Part shown: piece after piece, positions 22,400 through 34,064 of the stretch
How the letters are laid out: every line of letters begins with the position of its first letter
How positions within the stretch are numbered: the stretch's first letter is position 1
Assembly (NCBI GenBank): GCA_950295325.1
Contig: OX485804.1
Coordinates: 19,470,001-19,534,000, forward strand
Reading direction: 5' to 3'
DNA length: 64,000 nucleotides
Source of the DNA: Polytrichum commune
Taxonomy: Eukaryota; Streptophyta; Polytrichopsida; Polytrichales; Polytrichaceae
Translations under genes and position numbers: made by a program
The notes under the pieces: generated by a model
What the model was told of the DNA's origin: nothing
The model's database searches: none
Seen by the model: the letters and a program-made list of their open reading frames with translations, nothing else

Positions 22400-24150
22400 C
22401 TTAGATGAACAAGTTTTCTAAGAAATACATCGTTTTAGGTGGGGTTTCAAAAGCAGGTGGTGAATACCAAGTTCATATTTCCAAAGTTTATTGAGGTTGT
22501 GGCGGAGATCATCAAAATTGCCACGAGCATTTAGGCCGATGACCCCAATAAGAAATTCGGCGGTGCCTTACAACAATGGACGTTGAGGGGAGATAGGTAC
22601 CACGCCAAATAATACTTGTGCCACGGACCGAATGTAAGACGATGGCATTGTGGCCAAGGCTAGTAGCCTTAAGCCGAGGCCAAGTCTTTTGCACCTTGAG
22701 GCTCAAATGAATGGGAGAAATGTCTCATGGGTTGACAAAGAGGCAAGCCATTCCTTCTTAAGCCCAAAACTCACAAGGGAGTTGGGGCTTGCCGATTGAT
22801 AAAGCGGGCAAGCCCACCAAGGTGCGGTTTGGAAAGGGCGAACCGCATGAGACAAAGGAGGCCGCGATGCATGTAACCTTTTAATGTGGGACATTAGATT
22901 TTTGTCAAAATTTCACACCATGTGAAATAGATAAAATGCATGTCATTGTGAAGGCCGCCTTCTTTGAAACTCACATGATAGATGTGAGGTGCAAGCCGGT
23001 GTGCTTGCGGTACATTATGATGTGTCATAATGGCAAAAAATTGAAGTTCAAATTGACAAGGACTCCTATGGTAGGAGGATCCAAGTTGAATTTGGTCTTA
23101 ATGGACCAAATGAAAAATAGAAAACATAATGGTCGTGGTTCAATTGGAGCAACTCCAAGGAACGTATGGGGACGCTAGGAAAAATGGCCTCCCCCAAACC
23201 ACATTGGTGAGATGTTGGTGAGATACAAGAATGTATTCATCAATGTGTTGCCCAAAAAGTTACCGCCGAGGAGTGAAAAATAACTTTGCTCAACGAGAGA
23301 TTGAGTTCTTGAGGTATGTGGTGACAAAGGAAGTGGTGGACGAACATCAAAAATATCAAGGCAATCCAAAAGGAAAATTGGCCCTTGATTCAAGAAAAGG
23401 GCTTAGTTCATTTGTTGGCTTAGCCAACTACTACCACCACTTCATTCGGGGTTTTTCTAAGGTTGTTAGGACCTTAGACAACTTGTTGAAAAAATGGCTA
23501 TCCCAAAATTGGGATGAGCCTTGTCACCAAGCCTTTGGGGAGCTTAAGAGCAAGTTCTCTTCATAAGATGTGGTTAAGTTTTCGGGTTTTCATAAGCATT
23601 TTGAGGTGCACATGGAGGCGAAGGACTTTACCATTGGCGAATGTTGATCCAAGATGGATGACCATTGCTTATGGGAGCATTAAGCTCCATGGTTGTCGAA
23701 CCTTGTCCAGCTTGTGCAAGAAATTGTTATCCCAAGAGTGGGATGAGCCTTGCCACAAAGCCTTTGGGAAGCTTAAGACCAAGTTCTCTTCGCCGCCCGT
23801 GCTCAAGTTCGTGGAGTTTGACAAACCTTTGAGGTGCATAAGGGGGCAAATGACTTTACCATTGGCGGATGTTGAGGCAAAATGGATGGCCATTGCATAT
23901 AAGAGCATGAAGCTCGATGGTTGTCCGACCTTGTCCAACTTGTGCAAGAAATGGCTATCCCAAGAGTGGGATGAGCCTTGCCACCAAGTCTTTGAGGAGC
24001 TTAAGAGCAAGTTCTCATCGCCGCCCGTGCTCAAGTTCGCGGAGTTTGACAAACCTTTTGAGGTGCATACGGGGGCGAGTGACTTTACCATTGGTGGATG
24101 TTGATGCAAGATGGATGCCCATTGTATATGGGAGCATCCGTGGGGTATGC
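22400..24150 (+). pseudogene. Ty3-type gag-pol remnant with triplicated RT/RNase H segment
   Basis: Frames are broken, but family motifs are clear. Around 23290-23480: EIEFLRYVV, then FVGLANYYHHFIRGFSKV, the end of a Ty3-type reverse transcriptase. Next come LKKWLSQNWDEPCHQAFGEL and PPVLKFAEFDKPFEVHTGAS, the RT/RNase H boundary. The segment from WLSQxWDEPCH to the metal-site-like ASDFTIGG occurs three times in tandem (about 23489, 23722 and 23949; period ~230 bp). Upstream, 22.4-23.2 kb is a degraded gag/protease region with no clear motif. Function is lost. Confidence 0.8.
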
Positions 24151-24230
24151 TAGGCCAATGCCTTGCCATTTGGAGGATTGTGCATGTCCCATGGAGCCAA
24201 AAATGTTGTCCCGGTTGTGAGGTGAGTAGT

Positions 24231-27200
24231 ATTGTCTGAGTTGTAAGGGGCATGTGAGCGGGGATGAGTAGTACGAGTGTGTAATTTTAAAGGATTCTAT
24301 TAGTATTTTAGTGATTGCCGGGTGTAGTGTGTGGTGTAGGTTCTTTGGTTGTATTTTTTTTGGTTTTTTCTTGGGGAGTATAGTTATGTATCTTTGTATA
24401 AGCCATAATATTTCTGTTTCAAAGTTTTGGGGAGGGGGTTGTAGTGAGTTTTCTAGATGTGTGAGGTTATTGTGGGAGAATTGATTCCATAGCTATTGTA
24501 GACATTTGGTAGTGACGGTGGCCATGTATTTCCCTCTATGGTCGTATATGTTGGCTTCGGAGTTTTTTATTTGGATTGTTGGTTGGTTTGTTTGTATGTC
24601 TTTGTCAGGATTGCACTCTTGTGTGGATAGTTTGAGGTTGGTGATTTTTAGGGGGGGGTGTATATATTTGTTGTCCTTTGATTGGGTGTGGTTGATGAGG
24701 TTAGCATATGTTTGGATGGTTTTTTGTTCTGTTTGCTTCTTGTGGTATTGTGTTATGCATAGTATATTATGTTCCAGTAGTATATTATCCAGGTGTAGTA
24801 ATTCTTCCTCTTTTCGCCATTGTTGTGTGGTCCCTTGTGGTAATTGCCATTGGCATAGGTACATTTTTTGGATAGCTTGTGCTCCTCATTTGTCTCATTT
24901 GGTATTGATTTTTTCATCGATTATGGTTTGGATTGCCTGTCCTAATGTTGATTGTGGGGGAGGGGGGGGGGAGGAGGGCGTCTGTTGTATGTGCATTTTG
25001 TGAAGGTATCTGTTGTGCTTGTTGAGGGTGATTTAATTGTGTTGTGGGTGTTGGTGGGGTAGAGAATATTATTGAGGCTTGTTGAAGGGCTTCTTTGATA
25101 GTTTTAGGTATGTGCTTATATGTGGTTTGGAATTCTTTTGGTGTAAGTATGGCTTTAGTATCTGGGTTTTGGATTTGTGGTAATGTGGTATTGTGGTGAT
25201 GCCATACATGTATAATTTGTCTAGGTATTTTTGGGTTTTTATTTTGGAAATTTACATAAGATTGTCGTAATTTGTGTTGGTTCTTCATGTTTTTTCTAGT
25301 GTGTCTTTTTTAATGGGGAATGCGTAAATCGCGGTGGTGACGTGTATTTCATATTCTCTTTCTAGAAGAAATAATATTCAGGCTATGGGTGATCGTATAC
25401 ACGCTTGTTGTTTGAGTTTAGGGAGGTAAAGTGAGCCTCCGTATTTGGCCACTATGTGCTTCGCTAGTTTTTGGTAGATGGTGCCTAATTGTCATGGGTC
25501 ATAAAGGACATGTATTAATTTTTGTCCTATGCAACGTATGTAGTCTGGTAGAAGTGAGGTTGCATTAATGCCGAAGTTTTCACGGGGGAGGTGGGTTGGC
25601 AGTGCTTTTGGGTATATTGCATATTTCCTTGGTTAGTTTACTGATAATCTTGTCTAGTTTGTTAATGTTTGGTTTGGAGAATTGAACGGCATAGTAGGCA
25701 CATGCGATTCGGGGTTTGATAACGGTGTTTAAAATTTAGATTTTTTGTGTGAGGCTAGCCGATGAGTTGGTTGGTAGTTGGATTTGTTGTTTGATCTTCT
25801 TAAGTGCTGTTTCTTTTTGTAGGTTCCATTTAAGATGATGGGGTTAGGTGTATTTCTAGGTATATGTATGGTTCATTTTGGATGAGGGTAGGGAAATTTG
25901 AGATTGGTAAGTGATATTTTGTGACTGGATGTATGCTTTAAAAGTAATGAGTTTGAGTTTGGATTTGTTGGGACAACCCGTGATGGCGCATTTTGAGATG
26001 TTAGGGTCCATTGTGACCATTCTGCGTGTTTATGGAGTTTGGTTATTTTTGGTTGCATGTGTTATATGTTGTCCGTGATAATTGCTAGGTCATCTGCATA
26101 TGATGTTGTGGTACATGTTGAGGGGGATGTATTAAAGTGGTATTCCATGTCAACTTTTTAAAGTCATCTTAAGAGGGGTTTTAGAAAAATGATACATAAA
26201 TACGGGCTAAGGGTGCCTCCTTGTATTGTTCCTCGACTAATTTCAATGGGGGATGTTGTTCCAAAGTGGCTACTTATAAAGGATGTAGTGGAGTTTTTGC
26301 ATATATTTCCGACAATTTCTATTGTGTCCAACAAGTAGCCAAGGTCCTCCATGATGGCTAGGAGTCTTGCGTGATCTATAGATCCGAAAGCATTCCTAAA
26401 GTCAATGTATGTTAGATATATGTCTTTTGAGATAAGTCTGGCATTTTCCAAAGTTGCTATAATCGTTTGGATTTGTCACGATGTGTTACGCTGTGAACGG
26501 AATCATTCTTGGCGAAAGTATAGTAGTCTATGTTGGTCCCCATAACTTGTGAGAAGTGTCGTTAAGGTGCTAGTATATAGTTTGTAGATTGTGTTGGCTA
26601 ATGCAATTGGTTTATAGTTGCTTAAGTGGGTCGGATCATATTTCTTGTGTAATAGAATGGTTTTGTTATGTCTCCAGTAGTGTGGGATTGATTTTTGTTT
26701 GTAGCAATGTTTAAAGAAGAGGAAGAGGAGGTCTTGTCATGGTGATGGTAGTGCTTTGATTATGTCGTTTAGGATGTTGTCGGGCCCGGGAGCTTTACCT
26801 TTGGTTCGTCGTTTAATGCAGCCATCGTAAATTTTTTTGGTGAATTGTCCGCATATTTGTGCCTTTGGGGGGCCTCTTTTATCTAGTATAATGCCTTGAT
26901 GTGTATGCCAAGGGTATTTACGTACTGTACACATGCAAGTATTAGGGTGGTCTGTGACATTTTCGCATAAAGGTGTTTGTCTTTGGAAAGTTGTTTTCTG
27001 GGAGTGATATATTTCCTTGGCGACCTCCTTGGGTGTGGTGATGATATGGCCTAGTAGGCCTTGTAGGCTATCGAGCGTGCTATTGGTTGTTGGGTGGAAA
27101 ATATTTTTGTGGATTGTTTTAGGTTTGACATTTAGTAGTGCTCTGTATTTTGTGATGGTTGTTTTATAGTTCAATGTAGTTTGTTTGGTGATGATTTTGT

Positions 27201-28468
27201 GGGCTTCGGTCTTGGCGGTTTTCTTGATGTTGGCTAGTTTTTCTATCCATGCACGCAATTCTGTGGGGTTAATAGGTAGATGTGGGATATGGGGAGTATG
27301 TATTAGTTGTAGTGTTTTTATGTGTGGGTTGTTGTGGAGATAAATATGGGGGTATTGGCATGCGGCTCTTATGACTTTGCGGGTGCTATGATGTATTTTT
27401 AATTGGTGTTCCATTTCTTTTGTTGTGTCCTAGGAATGAATCCTCCTTGGATTTTGACCATGTTAGATAATGGTGGTAGGGGTTTTGACATGCAAGTTTG
27501 TTCTTTGCATTGGCTGAGGAAGTTAGTGATTTCTTGTAGTTTAGTTTGTGCATCTTCCCATTGTGCGTGAGTAAGGTTTTTTATTGCTAAGTTTTGTCTT
27601 TCAAGGAAGGTTGTTTGTAGTTTTTGGAGGTTTTGAAGAGGTATGGGGTATTTAATTTGTGGGTTATTTGCGGGGGTGGTATATCTTTGATAACTATGGT
27701 GTTAGGGGCTGGTGTAGTTGTACTGGGTAGTGGTCTAAATTTTGGTTGAGATTAGTTAATGTATGGCATTGCATGTTGGTAGTGTTAGGAGCGTTGGAGT
27801 AGAAACCATCTATATGGCTTGTTGATGTGTAGTTGTATCCCCATTGTCTTGTGAAGGCCATTGGGTTTTGAATCACTTTGAGGCCAATATTATGTATGAA
27901 GTGGGCCCACTCTTGGTCGGTTGAGTTAGGCAGTATTGATATGCCGTTGGTTGTTCTCCTTTTGAGCAATATATCTTGGTTAAAATTCCCTGCCATTATA
28001 GTTTAGTGGTTAAGGTGTTGTGATATGATGGTGTGGATTTGATTTTGGATTTCTATTATGAAATGTATATCTTCTAGGTGCGTTGGCATGTACATGTTTA
28101 GAATGAATATGGGTGTTAGGGGTCTGTTGTTGATTAGTATGGCTTGGAGATATGGTGATATTGAACTGGGGGTAGGGATTTTAGTGATATTTTTGTTTGT
28201 GTATATTGCTTTGGGTATCATGGCTAGGATGCCTCCTCTTACTTGTGTAGGGCCTGTATATTTATTGTGTTTTTGTGTTATGTTGTTGGAATTGTTGTAT
28301 ATGATTTTGTAATTTTGTAGTTGGCGGTCTATGTATGATGTGGACTTTGTTTTTGGGATTTTTGGTTTCTTGTATGAGTATAATGTGTGGATTCGTGTGT
28401 AATTTTCTTGTGAGCTCATAAATACCCGGAAAGGTAGTGTTAATGCTCCCGGCATTCCATGTGATTAT
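24231..28468 (-). pseudogene. LINE ORF2: APE endonuclease and reverse transcriptase
   Basis: Read leftwards from 28468, the endonuclease opens with KIITWNAGSI and LIQETK, then AGNFNQDI (canonical GDFN, with Asn here), SHIDGFYSN and DHYPVQL. The reverse transcriptase follows with YIDFRNAFGSIDH and GTIQGGTLSPYL (26451-26164), and SYADDLAI at about 26100. A linker rich in basic residues lies at 27414-26737. Stops and frame changes separate these blocks, so the copy is dead. Known role: nicks target DNA and copies its own RNA at the nick. The remaining C-terminal part is at 20600-21000 beyond the Ty3-type insertion. Confidence 0.85.
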
Positions 28469-29431
28469 TTTTAAGGTATTAGTGTGGGGGTTGGTTGGTC
28501 TTGTGTGGTTTGGAGGGGTGTTGTAGTCTTTTGTTGTATGTGTGGTGGGGTGATATCCTCTTATTTTTTGGGTACATCTGGTTAATTCATGTATTATTTT
28601 TAGTCGGAAGTGGGGTAATTCGGAACTTAGGTTTTGTGGTTATGGGTATTCCTTTGGCGATTTTATCGTTGATGTTGGAATACGCATGTGCTATGGTGGT
28701 TGTGGTTGTGGTTGTCTTAAAGTGAGGGTAATTCTCTCTATATATTGTACATGGGTAGGCTTCTATTTGTAGTTTGTGGAGTCTTCGTAGGATGATTAAG
28801 TACCTTGGGTCCATATTTATGGCCATTTGTTGGATGCATATGTGTGGTATTGGGCTGTAGGCTATTATAAGTGCATATCATTGGTGATATGTGGAATATT
28901 TTGAAAGGAGAGTACAATGTTTTCGTAGGTGTGCTAGATCCTGACTTTAAAGGCTAGGGACGGTTTGGGCTAGGTGTGTGTATCGGGGTTTGAGTGTTAA
29001 TGTGTTTGATATGAAATATTGTCTTTGTCTTTGTGTGTATTTTGGTGGGAGATTTTTTAGAATGCTTGATAGTGGTCATGGATTGAATTCAATGTCTCCA
29101 TGTAAGAGGATGAGTGCGGAGTTGTTCCAAGTGTAGTATTGTATGGTTTTAGTTTTGGGTTTTTTGGGTATGTGTGGGCTATGTGGTAGATATTGCCTAT
29201 GTGGGATATTGTGTTGATGGGGGTGATTGGGGGGGTTGGGTTGTTTTGGTTATTGTATTGGTTATTGTACGTATTATGTGTGCGGTTATATGTGATGTAT
29301 GGGTATGTAGTACCCTTTTTATGGTTAGGTTGGTGAGTGATGTGTACATGTGATATTATTTTTTTCATTTTATGGGTGTTATTGAGGGTGTGGTTGTAAT
29401 GGTGGGTGAGTGTGGTGGGTGGCATGCGGGT
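28469..29431 (-). other. LINE sequence upstream of the endonuclease
   Basis: The minus strand encodes Thr/His/Asn-rich low-complexity frames, continuous in composition with the LINE. No named domain is visible. It ends at the CGGGT duplicated on both sides of the solo LTR. Confidence 0.5.
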
Positions 29432-29900
29432 TGTCGCAACCCTTGCTAGCCCCCCCTTGACAATCTTGCCAATTTTCAATTCTAGCAAAGGTTACGAGTC
29501 GCTAACCCGCCTTCGCATTCCGCCATGCTAATGGTTAGCTCCTCTTAACCCGGACCATATAGTTCATAGGAGGGGAACCAACCCTCCTACTTTGCTTTCG
29601 GGACTCACCCCTTAATCGGTAACCCATTCCTAGATGTGGACTTCCATCCATGGAAGTCCAATCCCATGTTGATCATCGCGTTGCCGGAGCAACACTACCG
29701 TACGTTAAGGGCAGCTTCGGCGCTCTCTTGCCGAATAATTATTAAAAGTAAAAAAACAGTGTTCGGCGGCAAAAAAAAAAATACTAGATTTTTTGGCATT
29801 TTAAATAGTTTAATAATGCAATTTCGGCATACATCCAAGAAGTTATTATCTAACAGTAAACAAGGATGTTCATTCACGATTTCACAATTTGTATGAAGAG

Positions 29901-30020
29901 TTTTACAAAAGATATAAATCTTTCACGATTTTGTGAAGAGTTTTACAAAAGATATAAATCTTTCACGATTTTGTGAAGAGTTTTACAAAAGATATAAATC
30001 TTTCACGATTTTGTGAAGAG
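29901..30020. repeat. Three 40-bp tandem copies inside the DNA element
   Basis: TTTTACAAAAGATATAAATC followed by TTTCACGATTTTGTGAAGAG starts at 29901, 29941 and 29981 with no differences seen between the copies. This is the youngest-looking array in the window. Confidence 0.93.
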
Positions 30021-30117
30021 TTGAGAATGCTCTGTGCTTTATACAAGTAGAGTGGAGTTGTGTTCAACAATGCATATGGGATATGTAAAGTTTGAGGTGA
30101 AGCACCTAGTTAGACTT

Positions 30118-30660
30118 CATTTTTATAACACGCATAACTTTTGCATAGAGTCTTCAAATGACATAAAATTTGTTGGAGGTGAAAGATTACTTGATTTCTA
30201 AACTTTTCTTAGAGCAACAAAATTCCAAAAAAGTTGATCTTCTATGCACAAATGAGCTCCGAAAAACTGTTATGAACGCATTTTAATTTTTTGATCTTTA
30301 CACGGCTGCAATGTTTTGTCCATATCTTTCGCATAAAGACTTATTTTGACACAAAACTTGTTCGAGGTGGAAGATTACTTGATTTCTAAACTTTTCTTAG
30401 AGCAACAAAATTCCAAAAATGTTGATCTTCTATGCACAAATGAGCTCTGAAAAACTGTTATGAACGCATTTTAATTTTTTGATCTTTACACAGCTGCAAT
30501 GTTTTGTCCATATCTTTCGCATAAAGACTTATTTTGACACAATACTTGTTGGAGGTGGAAGATTACTTGATTTCTCAACTTTTGTTAGTTGGACAAAATT
30601 CTATAAAACTTCATCTTCTATGCTCAATTGGACTCCAAAAAATTGTGTACAACACATTTG
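30118..30660. repeat. ~188-bp direct repeats inside the DNA element
   Basis: Landmarks recur: GATCTTTACAC at 30293 and again, as GATCTTTACACA, at 30481; GGAAGATTACTTGATTTCT after each; and GTTGATCTTCTATGCACAAA in the first two. The first copy is the most diverged at its start and the third ends early. Confidence 0.85.
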
Positions 30661-32081
30661 AAAAGCCTCACTTAGAGTCTTGCTACTTCTTAACCCATAT
30701 TCTTTGTGGACTAATGTAAGTGAGCTTGATTACAAAAGGAGCACCTTCTCTCCTTTAGAATTCATATATGCTTCTAGTGTAAGTAAAATTCTAGTGAGAA
30801 GTTAAAATTTGTTACTTTTCGGCAATTTTGAAAATTAATTAATTTTATATTCGGCAAAAAATGTCAATAATTTTCCAAAATTTTCGACGTCTATTTTTAG
30901 AATTATTTTGTGCCGAAGCTGCCCTTAACGTACGGTACAACATCCCGAACCATACTACGCAACTATGGCCTCACATTGGGCCAATGCCCATGGAGGCCGT
31001 GCCGTTCGGCCTCGGGTGGGTGAGGCCACACCACCTCACCCATATAAGCCTCTAGGACTTCACGCGGGGCCCCTACCCCACCGTCAACCAACCTCTTGTC
31101 TCCCTACCAAGAGTTGGGGCCAAGTGGACATTTTCCTTTAGCTGCTGGGCCTAGAACCCCCCAGCAGCTTCAGACCATCATAACTTCCTTGTATGATGTC
31201 TGATCATAACAACCAACCACTCCATCCTCATCTACGCTTCACGTAGATGCCGATGGACTCCTCACTTGCTCCATTTGAGCAAGTCTTGAGGAAGTTATGC
31301 CTGTTTGAACCTTGGCAGTCCCGGGAATCCCTCCCAGGCACTGCTGTACCAGGGCGCTGTCCCGGGACAGCGCCCCACTCAAATGGCCATAACTCCTAGC
31401 TCACACCTCCGATTGAGGTGATCTTGAGCATTCTAGAATCACCACGCCATGAGCTACGCATAGCTCATGGCCTTACCCTCATGCCTCCTAGTCTCCGTGG
31501 GTGGGAGGCGTTCCCAACGCCCGGGGCCCTCACCCACACTAGGATCACTTGGGCCCTCTCACCAATGGCGCCACAAGTCCCGGGTGTCACTCCGGGGTCC
31601 CCCTTGTGCCCATGGTGTTTCGGGCACTCCTCATGGAGAGGTGCGCGACACGGGTGTTTGTCGAGTGGGGTAGTGTGGCTGCTTGTAAGGTTAAAATGTG
31701 TGTATTGTATGTTGTAGTCTATGAGTTGAGAGTGCCATTTGTGGGATCATGTTGTGGTTGTGATTGTGGGGGGCATATACGGTATGACCCGGAAGGTTTG
31801 CTTGGTTGGTGGCGAGGAGGTAGCTTAGCCAAATTATGAGTGCGAGGCTAAGTGTTGCTAGCTTGCTTGGGTGGTAGTGTGCTTTTAGGTGATGCTTTGG
31901 TGGTTTGTTGTATGGTGGCTCTTTTGTGGGTTTATGGGAGTTTGGTTGTTGGTAGGTAATTTGAGTGCATTTGAGGGACATATAGAATGTCAAGAATGTG
32001 AGGTTGTACTCTTTATTATAGGAATAATAGTGAAGAAAACATACAATATCTAGAAGTCATTGAAGGTATTCTACATATTTA

Positions 32082-34064
32082 CTATTCATTGAATGTGTGA
32101 GGGCCTTGGTGGTGCATTGTTGGATTTCCATAGAAGCCCGGGGGTGCTTGAAGTGGGAGCGGCGGAGCAGTTGTGTTGAGTCCTTGTGATATTGGGGGTG
32201 GGTTAGTCCTTTGGAGGATCTTCGGGGCGGTGACGGATAATCTATTAACTAGCCCTTGTATGTGGAGTTTAGATTGTTGGAACTCATGGGCGATCATCCC
32301 AAGGAGGGCTTGAAGATGGTTGGTGTGGTAGATGATTGTTGTCGTGGTTGCTTCGAGTTTTTAATCCGTGGGGGTGTTGATTGTTGTGGTAAGGGTGCCA
32401 AACTTCTCATCAAATTTATCTTCAAAATCTTTCATGGTCTTTGTGAGGTATCTTTTAGTGATGAACGGGTTGGGGTTGGCGGCGTTGTTCATTGCTTGGA
32501 TCTTGTCCGTTATGGCTTCTCTTACAGGTGTGTGTGCTAGGCGGATTGCCGTGTTGTTGGGGTCCGTGCCGTCTATACTTCTCCGGTGCGGTATGAAGTC
32601 TATATGTTTTTCTAGAATGAATGTTGACTTGTATAGCCACTCCGTATAGATCGCGGTATTAAGGCATTGGATGTGGCACCATCCCGCTTACTTGTCCGTG
32701 TGGGGGTGGTTGTTGGTTCTGAAACTTACTCCCATTATGTTGTCCGCACCGAAAATTTGCTTCATGACTCGTATGATGGAAGTTTGATTTTCTCTTCTGG
32801 GGAGTTTGTTGGCGATGAGAATTGTACTAATTTGGAGTTCTGATGAGTTTCCGGCTCCGCGATCCCGGGTGATGCTTACTTGTAGTTTTTCATGGTTGAA
32901 AGTAAGTCCGTCTTTGAGTACAAAGTCTCGTGTTTCCTTTGTAGTAAGAATAAGAAACGCAAATTTTTCGTCTAGCTCCGGTTTGGTGAGGCCAAAAAAC
33001 TCATATTATTTTCCAATGTAATAACTCTCTCATACTAAGGCCTCGAAGATATTGAATGCATGTTCGTGGCGAAGTGTTTCGCCATTGAGATGTACTCGAA
33101 GGTTACGTGCATTGGTGGCAAACTCGTAACTTTTTTTCTACCTTCCCGATGACCATTTCTCCATCTTCCATTTCAATGGCGAATGCTCGGTTACCTTGGA
33201 CGAATGCGAGTCCGTCTCAATGTGGGTGTTATAGGTATATCTTGATGTAACCCGTCCAATTTTTGGTGACGGCGTTGAGGCCAATGTCGATTGGATTTGA
33301 ATAAGTCGTTCCAAGGGAATGTCCATTTGCCGGAGTCTTCCTAAACAAGCTCCCCGTGCTTTTTGTTTACTCATGCCCTTAAAATCGTAGTAAAAGCGGA
33401 TAATGATGTAGAAGCCTTCGGATAATCCGGTGGTAGAATCAACATTTTTTTGTCTTGAGAGTTGTGTAAAGTACAGATGATTGCTGGGGACCGCATCCGG
33501 CCTCTCATTCGTGGAAAGGCTCGCCACAGTGTTTTGAAGTCTATGACTTCTTTTGGAGGGGTTCCCAACTCCGCGAACTCCTCATTGGTACAATCCTCAC
33601 GTATGATTTCCTTGCCTCTTTGTGTCGCAATGGCTTCATGGATTGGGAAGCCTGGCCACATTGTGATATTATGTCTGTTTGGAATTGCCTCCTTGGTCTT
33701 TCTATTGTGGGATTTGATTGAGTCGGAGATGGCCGTGTGTCTCCTCGCTTCGCTTCTTCTTCGCTTAGCACTATGGGTGTTGATTGTGGTCTCTTTCTTT
33801 GGACTCTTGTGTGAAGTGGTTGTGGGTGTTATGGTGGCTAGGTTGATGGCCTTAAGTCGGGATGTGGCGGCTTGGAATATCATTTGACATTGATAGCTGG
33901 AGGGAGCTCCCTCCGTGCTCGGGGGAGACGTCTTCTAGCTGCATGTCAATGTTGTAGTCATGAGAAAGAGAAGCCTTACCTTCCATAGGTGGTGGTTGGT
34001 GGTTTTGAGGGGTATCATTCCCCTCTTCATTTTCATTGCTATATTCTCCAAGTAGAGCCCTCAT
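32082..34064 (-). pseudogene. LINE ORF1 remnant
   Basis: Frames on the minus strand run from MRALLGEYSNENEEG (34064) through a basic stretch (SAKRRRSEARRH), a region with MWPGFPIHEAIATQRGKEI and KTLWRAFPRMRGRMRSP, then FYYDFKGMSKQKARG and NARNLRVHLNGETL. It ends in a probable coiled coil (TKTMKDFEDKFDEKFGTL) and a Pro-rich tail. At least two frame changes (near 33880 and 33400) and stops break it. Order and strand relative to the endonuclease support ORF1. Its predicted role would be RNA binding, but no zinc knuckle is seen. Confidence 0.6.

Larger units (their letters stand above)
21001..24230 (+). mobile_element. Ty3-type LTR retrotransposon, 5' LTR plus truncated internal region
   Basis: This consists of a 973-bp LTR (21001-21973), a tRNA-Met primer site (21976-21987), a degraded gag/protease stretch and a pol remnant with the C-terminal reverse transcriptase and start of RNase H. 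No 3' LTR follows; the sequence passes into LINE coding strand near 24.2 kb. It therefore looks like an insertion into the LINE that later lost its 3' half. The exact right junction could not be fixed. Confidence 0.75.
29698..30935. mobile_element. 1,238-bp DNA transposon (TA duplication) within the solo LTR
   Basis: A perfect 24-bp terminal inverted repeat begins CCGTACGTTAAGGGC at both ends. TA is duplicated on both sides (29696-29697 and 30936-30937), and the LTR copy at 21 kb shows the empty site. There is no transposase frame. Inside are a 40-bp unit repeated three times (29901-30020) and a ~188-bp unit repeated nearly three times (~30118-30660). A TA duplication suggests the Tc1/mariner superfamily, but the terminus is not one I recognise. 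Confidence 0.9.
29432..31650 (-). mobile_element. Solo LTR of the same Ty3-type family, in the LINE
   Basis: It runs TGTCGCAACCC to GGTGCGCGACA, the reverse complement of the LTR at 21001-21973. It is flanked by a perfect 5-bp duplication, CGGGT at 29427-29431 and 31651-31655, so the ends are exact. Without the 1,238-bp insertion and its TA duplication the LTR is ~979 bp. It most likely arose by recombination between two LTRs of one element inserted in the LINE. Its orientation is opposite to the copy at 21 kb. Confidence 0.93.

Noticed and set aside
24506-25003. Long plus-strand Trp/Cys/Val-rich frame
   Set aside because: It is the antisense of the A/C-rich LINE ORF2. The composition is a by-product of the strand skew.
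21001-31650. A giant inverted repeat (possible foldback element) formed by the two ~1-kb LTRs at 21 and 29-31 kb
   Set aside because: The right copy has its own 5-bp CGGGT duplication, so it is a separate solo LTR insertion. The left copy has a primer site and internal pol sequence. The opposite orientation is coincidental.
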